A DNA stretch of 64,000 nt from CBDCDJ01 sp965215355. Lineage in GTDB: Bacteria; Deinococcota; Deinococci; Deinococcales; Trueperaceae. A program made the position numbers and the translations under genes. The DNA lies in contig CBDCDJ010000007.1 of assembly GCA_965215355.1 (NCBI GenBank), positions 2,542,001 through 2,606,000 of the forward strand, read 5' to 3'. Of this stretch, positions 16,029 to 25,034 are shown piece after piece; position 1 is the first letter of the stretch; every line of letters begins with the position of its first letter. The notes under the pieces are model-generated. The model saw only the letters and a list, made by a program, of their open reading frames with translations. It did not search any database and was not told the origin of the DNA.

Positions 16029-17770
16029 CGGTACAGCCCCTCTATCAGCTCGGCGTACTTGTTGGCGACCGCGGAGCGCTTGACCTTCAGGGTCGCGGTG
16101 ACCTCGCCGTCTTCAAAGTGGAGGCGCTTGGGCAGGACGGCGAAACGCTTGACGGTTTCGACCCGCGCCAACTGCTTGTTCGCCGCGGCGACCTCGGCTT
16201 TGATAAGTGTTTCGACCGCCTCGTGCGTCGCTAAGTCGCTGTAGGTCGTGTAGGTGATTTGGTGGTCGCGCGCCCAGGTGGTGATGTTGTCCTCGTCCAA
16301 AACGAGGAGCGCCACCAGGTACTTGCGCTTGTCGCCGATGACGACCGCGTCGTTGACAAAGACAGAGGCCTTGAGGAGGTTCTCGATTTTTTGCGGCGCG
16401 ATGTTTTTGCCGCCCGCGGTGATGATGATGTCCTTTTTGCGGTCGGTGATGCGCAGGTGCCCGTCCTCGTCCAACACGCCGACGTCGCCCGTGAGGAGCC
16501 AATCGCCGTGCATCGTCGCGGTGGTCGCCGCGGCGTCTTTGTAGTACCCCTGGAAGGTGCCGCCCGACCGGGTCAAGATTTCGCCGTCGGGTGCTATTTT
16601 TAGCTCCACGCCGGGAAAGGGCGTGCCGACGGTGCCGTACTTGAACACCTCCTGGTGGATGCTGGCGACGCCCGCGTTCTCGGTCATGCCGTAGCCCTCG
16701 CGCAGGTCGACGCCCAAGGCGCGAAAGTAACCCAGAATCTGCGGGCTGATGGGCGCGGCCCCCGAAATGGCGACGCGCAGCCGGTCCAAGCCGAGCCGCT
16801 GCTTGAGCCAGCGCACCACCGTGAGGTGGGCGAGGGGCGCGGCGGCGCTCGTCCCGCCGCCCTGTTTTCTCCCCCCCGGCCGGCCCCCGACCGCGCGCAT
16901 GGCCCAGTCGTACACGGCGCGCTTGAAAAAGTGGTTCTCGCGCATGTGAAGCTCGACCAGCGAGTGCATCTTTTCCCAGATGCGCGGCACGGCGAACAGC
17001 ACCGTCGGGCGAATCTCTTGCAAGTTCTGGGCGAAGGTGTCCAGGTTCTCGACGAAGTTGATGACGTAGCCCGCCTTGAGGTGCGCGTAGCTGCCGCCCC
17101 GCTCGACGATGTGCGACAGCGGCAAGTAGGACACAATCTCGTCCTCGGCCGTGTAATCAAGCGTCGTTATGAGGGTGTCGACCAGCCACGACAGGTTGCC
17201 GTGACTCAGCATCACCCCCTTGGGGTCGCCCGTGGTGCCGGAGGTGTACATGATCAGGGCGGTGTCGTCTTCGGCGAGTGCGGCGACGCGGTCCTGGACG
17301 GCGTCCGGGTTCTGCTCGTAAAGCTTGGACCCCGCCGCCAACGCGTCCTCGAAGGCCCCAACCTCGTCGTAGCCTTCGGGTTCTACGGCGAGCACGAAGC
17401 GCACCCCCGGCAAGTCGGCGCGAACTTCCGACCACTTCTCGAGCTGTTCGGCGTTTTCTAAAATCAGGCCCACCGCGTCGGAATGCTCGAGCACGTACTT
17501 CACTTGCTTGGGGCTGCTCGTCGTGTACACCCCGACGCTCACCCCGCCCGCCGACTGGACCGCGAGGTCGCTGACCAGCCACTCGGGCCGGTTCTCGCTC
17601 AGGACGGCAACTTTCTCGCCCTTCTTCAAACCCTGGTCGACGAGGTAGGCCGCGAGCGCGTTGACTTTTGCGACGTGCTCGGCCCAGGTCACGCGCTGCC
17701 ACAACCCGAAGCGTTTGACCCGCTGGGCCAAACCGGGGTCGTCTTTGCGGGTTTGGAGCAAGGCGGGCAA
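16025..17770 (-). CDS. AMP-forming long-chain acyl-CoA ligase
   Basis: An ANL-superfamily ligase of about 580 residues. It shows the P-loop-like ALIMYTSGTTGDPKGVMLSH, YLPLSHIVERGGSYAHL, GYGMTENAGV, and the hinge region LLTGDVGVLDEDGHLRITDR followed by KKDIIITAGGKNIAPQKIE, as in bacterial FadD/FAA1-type enzymes. It converts a carboxylic acid, ATP and CoA to acyl-CoA. The frame is open to 17977 but similarity starts only around LPALLQTRKDD, so TTG 17770 is a guess; the true start may lie slightly upstream. It is the first gene of the liv operon, suggesting that the imported acid is activated on entry. Confidence 0.88.
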   Translation of the reverse strand: MPALLQTRKDDPGLAQRVKRFGLWQRVTWAEHVAKVNALAAYLVDQGLKKGEKVAVLSENRPEWLVSDLAVQSAGGVSVGVYTTSSPKQVKYVLEHSDAVGLILENAEQLEKWSEVRADLPGVRFVLAVEPEGYDEVGAFEDALAAGSKLYEQNPDAVQDRVAALAEDDTALIMYTSGTTGDPKGVMLSHGNLSWLVDTLITTLDYTAEDEIVSYLPLSHIVERGGSYAHLKAGYVINFVENLDTFAQNLQEIRPTVLFAVPRIWEKMHSLVELHMRENHFFKRAVYDWAMRAVGGRPGGRKQGGGTSAAAPLAHLTVVRWLKQRLGLDRLRVAISGAAPISPQILGYFRALGVDLREGYGMTENAGVASIHQEVFKYGTVGTPFPGVELKIAPDGEILTRSGGTFQGYYKDAAATTATMHGDWLLTGDVGVLDEDGHLRITDRKKDIIITAGGKNIAPQKIENLLKASVFVNDAVVIGDKRKYLVALLVLDEDNITTWARDHQITYTTYSDLATHEAVETLIKAEVAAANKQLARVETVKRFAVLPKRLHFEDGEVTATLKVKRSAVANKYAELIEGLYR

Positions 17771-18012
17771 GCTGACAAATGCAGGTATCGTAATCCCCTT
17801 CTGCGGACAAAGCGCCCGCAAACCCTCACACAAACTTGATGTCTGGAGCCGAGTGTAACGTTGCGCCCGCGGCTTTTGCAAGTAGCCGCGCTCACGGTGA
17901 AGCGTTTGTGAAGCGTCGCCCCGGTCTGCGAGGCTCAACGGTGTTGAGTGCCCGCCACCAGCTCGCAACCTCCTCATCGTGTAGCTGCGCCCACCGCTCG
18001 CTTTGGAGTAGA

Positions 18013-18037
18013 CTGTTCAGCAAGGTTATTTGAACAG
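18013..18037 (+). promoter_or_regulatory. palindromic site upstream of the aminotransferase
   Basis: CTGTTCA (18013-18019) and TGAACAG (18031-18037) form a perfect inverted repeat with an 11-base centre, 22 bp before the aminotransferase start. Candidate operator; no regulator is adjacent. Confidence 0.4.
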
Positions 18038-18058
18038 CTCAGCAAAGAAAGGTTGAAC

Positions 18059-19369
18059 ATGGCCGTCACCACCCCTACCAAAACGCAAGAACTGCTCGAG
18101 CGCCAAAAGCGCGTCCTCCCGCCCATCCAGATCAAAATGCTTTACTACGGCGACGAGCCGCTGGCGGTCGAGCGCGCCAAAGACCAGTACCTCTGGGATG
18201 TAGAAGGCAACAAGTATTTAGACTTTTTCGGCGGCATCCTCACCGTATCGGTCGGGCACTGCAACGACGAGGTGGTTGCCGCGACCGCCGAGCAACTGCG
18301 CACCACCGGGCACACGAGCACGCTCTACTTAAACGAAATCACCATCAAGGTCGCCGAGAAAATCGCCGAGCTTACCCCCGGCAAGCTGCAATACAGCTTT
18401 TTCACCAACTCCGGCACCGAGGCCGACGAGACCGCCGTGATGGCGGCGCGTATGTTTACGGGCAACACCGACGTGATTGCGCTCCGCCACGCCTACAGCG
18501 GCCGCAGCATGAGCATGATGTCAATGACCGCCCACTCGAACTGGCGCTTGGGTGGCGTGTTCGACGGGGCGATTAAACACGTGCGCAGCCCAAACCTCTA
18601 CCGGATGCCGGACGGCATGAACGAGGAGCAGTATTTAGACTTTTTGGTCGAGGACTTGCGAGACTTTATCGACACAAGTACGAGCGGGAAAATTGCCGCC
18701 TTTATGGCCGAGCCCATCCAAGGTGTCGGCGGCTTCGCGGTCGCGCCGAAGGACTACTTCAAACGTATCCTGCCGATTGTGCGCGCGGCGGGCGGCCTGC
18801 TGATTATCGACGAGGTGCAGACCGCCTGGGGCCGGACCGGCGACTACTGGTGCGGCATCGAGCACTGGGGCGTCGAGCCGGACATCATCACCTTCGCCAA
18901 GGGCATCGCCAACGGCGCACCGGTCGGCTGCACCGTCATGACGGCGGAGGTCGCCAAGGCGCTGGACGGCCTCACCCTCTCGACCTACGGCGGCAACCCC
19001 GTGTCGATGGCGCAAGCCTACGCGACGATTAACTACATCGAGAAAAACAAGCTTTGGGAGAACGCCGCCACGATGGGTTCAAAACTGCGTGAGCGCATGG
19101 AAAGTCTGGGCGCACAGTACGACTTCGTCGGCGACGTGCGCGGCATGGGCTTGATGCAAGCGTTCGAAATGGTCGAGCCCGGCAGCAAGAATCCCAACCC
19201 GGCCAAAGCCACTGCGCTTACCAACGCGGCGCGCAAGCACGGGCTCTTAATCGGCAAGGGTGGGCGCTACGGGAACGTGATTCGGATTGCGCCGCACTTG
19301 AACGTGTCAACCCAGGACATGGACGCGGGGTGTGAGTTGATTGAGAAGGCGTTTGGGGATATTGGATAA
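18059..19369 (+). CDS. class III PLP-dependent aminotransferase
   Basis: The ATG at 18059 follows AAAGAAAGG; the open frame upstream lacks similarity. The 436-residue enzyme has TNSGTEADETAVMAAR, the AEPIQGVGG block, IIDEVQTAWGRTG and the PLP-lysine region DIITFAKGIANGAPVGC. It transfers an amino group from an omega-amino acid or alanine to a keto acid; the AGXT2/4-aminobutyrate group is the closest match by motif. It is divergent from the ligase-liv operon. A functional link with amino acid uptake is only inferred. Confidence 0.9.
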   Translation: MAVTTPTKTQELLERQKRVLPPIQIKMLYYGDEPLAVERAKDQYLWDVEGNKYLDFFGGILTVSVGHCNDEVVAATAEQLRTTGHTSTLYLNEITIKVAEKIAELTPGKLQYSFFTNSGTEADETAVMAARMFTGNTDVIALRHAYSGRSMSMMSMTAHSNWRLGGVFDGAIKHVRSPNLYRMPDGMNEEQYLDFLVEDLRDFIDTSTSGKIAAFMAEPIQGVGGFAVAPKDYFKRILPIVRAAGGLLIIDEVQTAWGRTGDYWCGIEHWGVEPDIITFAKGIANGAPVGCTVMTAEVAKALDGLTLSTYGGNPVSMAQAYATINYIEKNKLWENAATMGSKLRERMESLGAQYDFVGDVRGMGLMQAFEMVEPGSKNPNPAKATALTNAARKHGLLIGKGGRYGNVIRIAPHLNVSTQDMDAGCELIEKAFGDIG

Positions 19370-19377
19370 AGGGTTTG

Positions 19378-19403
19378 GGGAGGCTCGAGGGCTCGAGCCT
19401 CCC
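19378..19403 (+). terminator. terminator after the aminotransferase
   Basis: GGGAGGCTCGAG and CTCGAGCCTCCC form a 12-bp perfect stem with a two-base gap, starting nine bases after the stop. The T run is poor. The stem is built from two copies of the genome-wide CTCGAG word. Confidence 0.6.
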
Positions 19404-19442
19404 TTCCGCTTACAAACGCCATCACAAAAAAAGAGGTAAAAG

Positions 19443-19637
19443 ATGAAAAACAAACTTCCCGCCGGTTGGAGCAAAGACAAAGTTAAGCGAGTCATCAATC
19501 ACTACGAAACGCAAAATGAAGATGAGGCCGTCGCCGAAGACGAAGCGGCGTTTGCCGTCGAAGAAACGCTCGTGCAGGTTCCTGACGAACTGGTTGCAAA
19601 CGTTCGGGCTTTGATTGCTAAACACGAGCATAATTAA
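19443..19637 (+). CDS. small acidic conserved protein, antitoxin-like
   Basis: The 64-residue product starts MKNKLPAGWSKDKVKRVI and contains HYETQNEDEAVAEDEAAF. This pattern recurs in small proteins of cyanobacteria and other bacteria next to toxin-like genes, so it may be an orphan antitoxin, but the function is unproven. AAAGAGG lies upstream. It ends 20 bp before the methyltransferase and may be co-transcribed with it. Confidence 0.6.
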   Translation: MKNKLPAGWSKDKVKRVINHYETQNEDEAVAEDEAAFAVEETLVQVPDELVANVRALIAKHEHN

Positions 19638-19657
19638 AACATCGGAGATTTTCGATT

Positions 19658-20494
19658 GTGTCAGAAGAAGTTCATCCTTTACAGAAGCAACTTGTAGAAA
19701 CGTTAAGAGGCGAAAAGTTTCTACAGAGTAAAGCCGTAGAACAAGCCTTTTTAGCTGTACCTCGTCATAAATTCTTACCTCAGCTCAGTCCAGAAGAAGC
19801 TTACAAGAATGAAAACATACCGACGAAGTACAGTGATGATGGTGAAGTTATCAGCTCAGCTTCACATCCTGGTGTTATGGCAGAAATCCTTGAAAGACTT
19901 GAGCTGTCATCAGGTCAAAAAGTATTAGAAATTGGAGCAGGTACAGGTTTCAACGCTGCCCTCATTGCCGACCTTATAGGCGACAAAGGTAAGGTAGTTA
20001 GCTTAGACTACGACAGCGACATTGTTGAGCAGGCTAGAAAGAACCTAGCAACTGTCGGTGTAGCTAACGTTGACGTTTTTCAGTCTGATGGTCATTTTGG
20101 GTATGAGACAGCAGCGCCTTATGACGTTATCGTCATGTCAGCATCGTCTTCAGACGTTTATCCAGCTTGGTTTAACCAGCTTAAAGAAGGGGGTTTGCTA
20201 GGTCTTGCTATACGCTTTTACTCTGACTCCGAGTTAGGAACCTTTATTATTTTTCATCACAAGGGTGACCACTTGATGAGTCGTGCAGGCGCACAAGCTG
20301 CTTTTATGCCTATGCGTGGTGCCAAAGCAAATTTAAGTACAGATGAAGGCGAAAGCCTCTTACGTGAGCGCATTGAATCTGGCAAAGCTTTTAACAGAAT
20401 CCTCGTGTACATGGCAGGAGCAAATCTACCCCGAAGTGATAAACAAATTGTGATAGTTAGAGAACACGCTACTTTTGTATTTCAGTGGGATTAG
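19658..20494 (+). CDS. PCMT-like SAM-dependent methyltransferase
   Basis: A 278-residue protein started at GTG 19658. The N-terminus (FLAVPRHKFLP) and motif I (VLEIGAGTGFNAALIADLIG) resemble protein-L-isoaspartate methyltransferases, with VVSLDYDSDIVEQARKNL following. The usual isoaspartate enzyme has about 210 residues; here the last 80 residues are extra and not recognised. Base composition is clearly more AT-rich than the flanking genes, suggesting recent transfer. The substrate may not be isoaspartate. Confidence 0.75.
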   Translation: MSEEVHPLQKQLVETLRGEKFLQSKAVEQAFLAVPRHKFLPQLSPEEAYKNENIPTKYSDDGEVISSASHPGVMAEILERLELSSGQKVLEIGAGTGFNAALIADLIGDKGKVVSLDYDSDIVEQARKNLATVGVANVDVFQSDGHFGYETAAPYDVIVMSASSSDVYPAWFNQLKEGGLLGLAIRFYSDSELGTFIIFHHKGDHLMSRAGAQAAFMPMRGAKANLSTDEGESLLRERIESGKAFNRILVYMAGANLPRSDKQIVIVREHATFVFQWD

Positions 20495-20512
20495 CATGTA
20501 TTTGAAACATCC

Positions 20513-20756
20513 TTAAAGGTGTTTGTCTTCCAGATAGTTGTAGTAGCCCTGCTCAATCACACCTTTGTCTTTCAGAACCCCACTCAGCGAGCGCGTAATC
20601 GGTGGTAGGTCGGGAAAGATCGGTGGACACGTCTTGGTCCAGTGCCGTGAAGTAATCCGCTACCATCTGCGAAACCGATTTACCGCTTTGTTCAGCGTAC
20701 AACTTGGCTTTTTCGACAGGTGCCTTTTCCAACTTTAGCGTAAGTTTGGTTTGCAC
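20513..20756 (-). pseudogene. frameshifted DUF6364-type antitoxin
   Basis: Starting at 20756 the first frame gives a ribbon-helix-helix-like MQTKLTLKLEKAPVEKAK and SGKSVSQMVADYFTAL. A one-base shift near 20620 moves to the frame LPPITRSLSGVLKDKG and YYNYLEDKHL, which is the conserved end of DUF6364 proteins. The total of 244 bases is not a multiple of three. No partner PIN toxin lies downstream, so the gene is an orphan relic, unless the shift is a sequencing error. Confidence 0.75.
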
Positions 20757-20795
20757 GGTTCACCTCGAGCTGCCCACATTTTAGCACGGCCCAAA

Positions 20796-20850
20796 TCTCA
20801 CCCCAGAATCTCCTTAACCCGCCCCACCTCACCCGACTCGAGCCTCACCT
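20796..20850 (-). pseudogene. detached 3' end of a ywbE gene
   Basis: These 55 bases match 53858-53912 with two differences. They encode VRLESGEVGRVKEILG and the stop codon, that is the C-terminus of YwbE, with nothing of the rest of the gene. Confidence 0.85.
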
Positions 20851-20902
20851 CGAGCTGGCAACGGTTCCCAAAACAGAAATTTCTGTGTGCTAAACTCGAA
20901 AA

Positions 20903-21247
20903 ATGGCGGAGCAAGCTCCAGAGGATTATTTAGAGTTAGCTGAGGAATATTGAAGACGAGTACAAATTGCTTGGGATGACCCAACCGACTGGGCAATTCT
21001 AGCAAGTTTCGGTCTGTACTGCCTCGAGGCCGCCGTCATGGCGGCTGCAAGCCATTCAGGGTTTCCGCAAACGCGCCAGCACGGAGAGAAAGCAAAATAT
21101 GCACAGGAGCTTCACAAAAAATACGGCTTGCCCAATGTTGCAACCTTTATGCAACATCTCAATGTGGCACGGAAAGCTGCCGCCTACGGAGATATCGAGG
21201 CACCAGAACTCGACGCCGAAAGCTTAGTAGCTGATACCGAGCATTAG
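20903..21247 (+). pseudogene. HEPN-like protein interrupted by an in-frame TGA
   Basis: One frame runs from ATG 20903 to TAG 21247 except for a TGA at 20951-20953. It reads MAEQAPEDYLELAEEY, stop, RRVQIAWDDPTDWA, then LASFGLYCLEAAVMAA and LNVARKAAAYGD, which resembles small HEPN-domain proteins often paired with nucleotidyltransferases or toxins. The 98 codons after the stop are undamaged and contain a usable ATG at 21038. It is either a fresh pseudogene or a shortened protein starting downstream. Confidence 0.55.
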
Positions 21248-21302
21248 ACTAATTTGGGAATAACAGTTCAAGCTGCTTGTATAGAGCGGATAGTTTATAG
21301 GT

Positions 21303-22214
21303 TCAGGTCTGGTTAAAAGTCCTAGTATCTATTCTGAGGTTGTGCAAGCCACAGGCGATTTCCATGACTTTGTCAGCAAAGCTTTCGAGGTGATGTCTTA
21401 GCGTATCTTTGACGATGCGGTAGGTCTTGGCTCCACCGATGCTGTGTTCTACCCCGATGCGGACTTTGGAGATGAGACGGTTGTGTTCTTTTTCTTGCTC
21501 GCTCAGCGTGCCGCCTCGCGGTTTCTTTTTGGGTTGCTTGGTCGTGGTGCGTTTGGGTTCATAACCTTGAAGGCCGGTGTCTTTGTAAAGCCTGGTGTGC
21601 TTGGGATAGGTGTAAGCCTGTTCGTCGGCTAAGCTTTTGTCGTGTTGCTTACCTGCGACTGTAGGGCTCAAGACCTTTATCTTCTTGGTTTCACTGATGA
21701 CCAGGTTCTTCAGCGTGTGCTTTTTCTTACCGCTGTAGTAGTCTTTTTGTCTGTCTCGGTCTTTAGGACGTTCAGTGGGTCGTTCGGTTGCGTCGATGAT
21801 AAAACTCAGTTCGGGGCAAGCTGCCAGCACTTCTTCGACACTGGCGGCTCGACGTTCCGGTAACTGCAACTCATAGCCCAGTGCTTTGCTTACCAACGGT
21901 GTCAGCCGGTGTACCCACTCATGCGCTTGGGTTTCGCCCATCCCGAAGAAAAAGCCCTGCACCTCTTGCAGCGGATAGAACCTGTAGTAGAACAGCATGA
22001 ACAGCAGCTTATCCCTGTCATCTGCCAAGACAGCTTGTCTACCGCCACCTCGCGCGCGTTGTCTAGGTGTCTTACGCTTTTTGTCCGCTTCATCTAAGCT
22101 CTCAACGTAAGTCCGCTTGAAACTGCTCAGCAGTCGCTCGAATGCTTTTTCGTTCAAGCCGGTAAAGCTTCTCAGTAACCTCGGTTTGGTTGCCACCTGG
22201 CTATAGCTCAACAT
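21303..22214 (-). mobile_element. IS5-family-like transposase (DDE_Tnp_4)
   Basis: The 303-residue intact product begins LLRSFTGLNEKAFERLL (the N-terminal helix-turn-helix of the family), has LLFMLFYYRFYPLQEVQGFF, first catalytic Asp in LSFIIDATERP, second in LYKDTGLQGYEP and the Glu in RIGVEHSIGGAKTYRIV. Terminal inverted repeats were not found by eye between 21250 and 22450. The flanks are full of decayed genes, consistent with an insertion hot spot. The 255 bp between 22215 and 22469 hold no recognised gene. Confidence 0.85.
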
Positions 22215-22469
22215 GAGCTATTTTACCTCTGGCTTCTCTTCAAGACTATTACCGAACTTGTCTAATGTTGACAGACTAGAAACATACACGAGTAGCCTGA
22301 CCCAAGCACCTGTGTCGAGCCGACTCGGTCCAGCCAATTTTTTCAGCTTGCGCCCGACGAATCTTACCTTTCGATTTAGGTCAGGCCCCGTTTCTTACCC
22401 TCGTACCGAGAAGCAAGGGGGACCTCTTTGCTTCACATGGAAACTGTAGTCTTCACAGTAGGCTCGGTG

Positions 22470-25034
22470 CTAGAGCCTGGGGTCTACAGCCTCGCTCTCC
22501 AAGGCCAGCACCCCGAACACGCACTCGTGAACCCGCCTCAGCGGCTCGCGGTCGATGAACCGGTGCAGCGCCTCTAACCCCAGTATGAATTCCCTCGCGG
22601 CTAGAGCGCGTTTGGCGTTGACGTTGCGCGGCCTGAGCCGCGTCAGGTTGTCCGGCAAAGTGTATTCGGGTCCGTAGATGACGCGGAGGTACTCACGTCC
22701 CCTGACCTTGACGGCGGGTTGGGCAAAGCCACGTCGGCCCCGCGCCGCGAAGCTTGTAGGCTTGACGACCATACCCTCACCGCCGGCCGAGGTCAGCACC
22801 TCCCACCAGCGCACAGCTGCCGTCACGCTCTCGGCGTCGTTCAAGTCCACGCGTCGGTGAGCCGTGGCCTGCAGTACGGGTGACGGCGTAGAGGTCAGGT
22901 AAGTGTGCAACGTCTTTAGGTGCCAGGTATGGGGTTTGTCGGTATGGACGGCCCCCTCGGTCGCCAGCAGGTGAAAGGGCGCGAGTCTGAGGCCGTCGAC
23001 ACTTTTCACCGGCCAACAGTAGTGACGGTACGCCGACCGGTAGGCGGCGACGGCGCTGGCACGTTCTTCGATCCGGGACAGCAAGGTCTCTGTCGCTACG
23101 CCCCGCGCCACGGCCTTTAAAAGCAGCTCCTTAGCTCCGGCCAGTCCGTGCGTGGCAGCCGCGCCCACCGCGGCGTACTGCGTCTCGAGCAGCATCTGCG
23201 CCTTTGCGGACCAGGGCATGAGCTCCGCGTCGAAGAGCGCCCAGTCGGTGTTTAGAGCCTCCCAGAAGCCGGTATCGGTCAGCGCCTCACGCACCCGGCC
23301 GAGCAAGGCCGCCTCGAGGCCTTTGTCACCGAAAAAGGGCCGACCGGTGCGCGTGTAGCAAACGCCCGCCTCACCCAACACGCCGAAGCGCCGCCGCGCG
23401 GCGGCCGAATCCCGGCACACGACCAGAAGCGCGCGCGAGCCCATGTGTTTTTCTTGACAGACGAGGTCGCTGACGCCTTCTGACGCGTAGTAGCCGAAAG
23501 CCTCGTCGGGATGTTCCAACAACCCTTCTCGGCTCGTCGTCTTGGGCGCGGCCATCGTCGGCGGCAGGTAGGCGAGCCACTTGGGGTTGACCGCAAACCG
23601 GCTCATGGTTTCCAGGGCGGCCGCGCTGTTCTCAGCGCGCAGCGTCACGTTGCCGTACCGCGTCGACACGAGCCGCTTCCCCGTCACGTCCGCCAAGTCG
23701 AGGACGTCGTCCCCTTTTTGTTGGGCCGACAGGGTCTGCAGGGCGGCCTCCGTCAAAGGCTTGACGGGCTCGGCGTAGACGCAGGCCGCGGAGACTTGCA
23801 CGAGTTCGTTTTCGGGGTACCGCAAGGCGCTCAAATGCCCGCCGAACACACAACCCGTGTCTATGTTGAGGGTGTTGTTGAGCCACTGCGCCTCGGGCAC
23901 CGGCGTGTGGCCATAAACGACGGTCGCGTGCCCACGGTAGTCACTCGCCCAGTCGTAGCGCACCGGCAGTCCGAACTCATCCGTCTCGCCGGTCGTCTCG
24001 CCGTACAGCGCGAACGAGCGCACCGCCCCCGAGGCGCGGCCCTGCAGGTCCTCGCGCAGGCCGGCGTGCGCCACCACGAGCCTGCCCTCGTCGAGCAGGT
24101 AGTGGCTGACAAGGCCGTCGAGGAACGCCGCCAACTCGCGCTCGAATGTTGGGCGCAGCTCCCGGGGCAACCCCGCCAACTCGGCGAGGGTAACGTCCAG
24201 ACCGTGAGTCACCTGCACGTCGCTGCCTTTGAGTTTGCGCAGCAGCTTGACGTCGTGGTTGCCGGGCACGCACAACGCCGCGCCCGCGTCGACCATGTTT
24301 TTCACGATTCCGTACACGTCCAAGTTGCGCGGGCCTCGGTCCATGAGGTCGCCCAAGAACACAGCCTTGCGGTCCGGGTGGGTGTAGAGCCGGGGGTAGT
24401 GAGCGTCGACGGGTTCATGGCCGTAGCCCAACTTCTCCAGCAAGCGCTCGAGCTCGTCGGCGCAGCCGTGGACGTCGCCGATGATGTCGAACGGGCCGGG
24501 AGCGTTACGCTTGTCGGTCCAGAGGGGTTGGCGCTCCAACCGGGCGGCGTCGACTTCCGCGGCGGACTTGAAGGTGTAAACATACCTGAAGCCCTCGCGC
24601 TTGAGCCCTTTGAGACCGCGTTTTAGGTTCTTCGTTTGGTTGCGGACGACGTGCGGCCCGAAGTCGCGCTCCGGGCGCGAGCGGTTCCGCTCATGACTCA
24701 CGCGTTCGGGCAAGTCGAAGACGATGGCGACGCTCAAGCAGTGGTACTCGCGAGCTAACTCCAGCAGCGGCTTGCGGTCCTCGCGGCGCACGCTCGTCGC
24801 GTCGACGACGACGGTTTTTAGGTTCTTTAAGCGCTTCGCTGCGATGTAGTTGACGAGCTCGAAGGCGTCGCCTGTCGCAGCCAAACTGTTTTCGTCGTCC
24901 GAGACCAGTCCTCGGCAGGTGTCCGACGAGACGACCTCGGTCGGTTTGAAGTGTCGGCGCGCGAAAGTCGACTTGCCCGACCCCGAAGCGCCGACGAGCA
25001 CGACCAACGCGAACTCCGGCAACTTGAGAGTCAC
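22470..25034 (-). CDS. pnkp: polynucleotide kinase-phosphatase-ligase Pnkp (RNA repair)
   Basis: An 854-residue three-domain enzyme with full family length. Kinase: P-loop GASGSGKST at residues 15-23. Phosphatase: DIIGDVHGC near 182, GDLMDRGPRN near 227 and GNHD near 256. Ligase/adenylyltransferase: EKHMGSR near 527 with the presumed nucleotide-accepting Lys about residue 528. It heals 5' and 3' ends of broken RNA and seals them together with Hen1. GTG 25034 overlaps the Hen1 stop, so the two are coupled; in known systems Pnkp and Hen1 form a heterotetramer. Confidence 0.95.
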   Translation of the reverse strand: MTLKLPEFALVVLVGASGSGKSTFARRHFKPTEVVSSDTCRGLVSDDENSLAATGDAFELVNYIAAKRLKNLKTVVVDATSVRREDRKPLLELAREYHCLSVAIVFDLPERVSHERNRSRPERDFGPHVVRNQTKNLKRGLKGLKREGFRYVYTFKSAAEVDAARLERQPLWTDKRNAPGPFDIIGDVHGCADELERLLEKLGYGHEPVDAHYPRLYTHPDRKAVFLGDLMDRGPRNLDVYGIVKNMVDAGAALCVPGNHDVKLLRKLKGSDVQVTHGLDVTLAELAGLPRELRPTFERELAAFLDGLVSHYLLDEGRLVVAHAGLREDLQGRASGAVRSFALYGETTGETDEFGLPVRYDWASDYRGHATVVYGHTPVPEAQWLNNTLNIDTGCVFGGHLSALRYPENELVQVSAACVYAEPVKPLTEAALQTLSAQQKGDDVLDLADVTGKRLVSTRYGNVTLRAENSAAALETMSRFAVNPKWLAYLPPTMAAPKTTSREGLLEHPDEAFGYYASEGVSDLVCQEKHMGSRALLVVCRDSAAARRRFGVLGEAGVCYTRTGRPFFGDKGLEAALLGRVREALTDTGFWEALNTDWALFDAELMPWSAKAQMLLETQYAAVGAAATHGLAGAKELLLKAVARGVATETLLSRIEERASAVAAYRSAYRHYCWPVKSVDGLRLAPFHLLATEGAVHTDKPHTWHLKTLHTYLTSTPSPVLQATAHRRVDLNDAESVTAAVRWWEVLTSAGGEGMVVKPTSFAARGRRGFAQPAVKVRGREYLRVIYGPEYTLPDNLTRLRPRNVNAKRALAAREFILGLEALHRFIDREPLRRVHECVFGVLALESEAVDPRL

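Noticed and set aside
23511..24626. 371-codon rightward frame opposite pnkp
   Set aside because: Shadow of the pnkp coding frame in GC-rich DNA; no family features.
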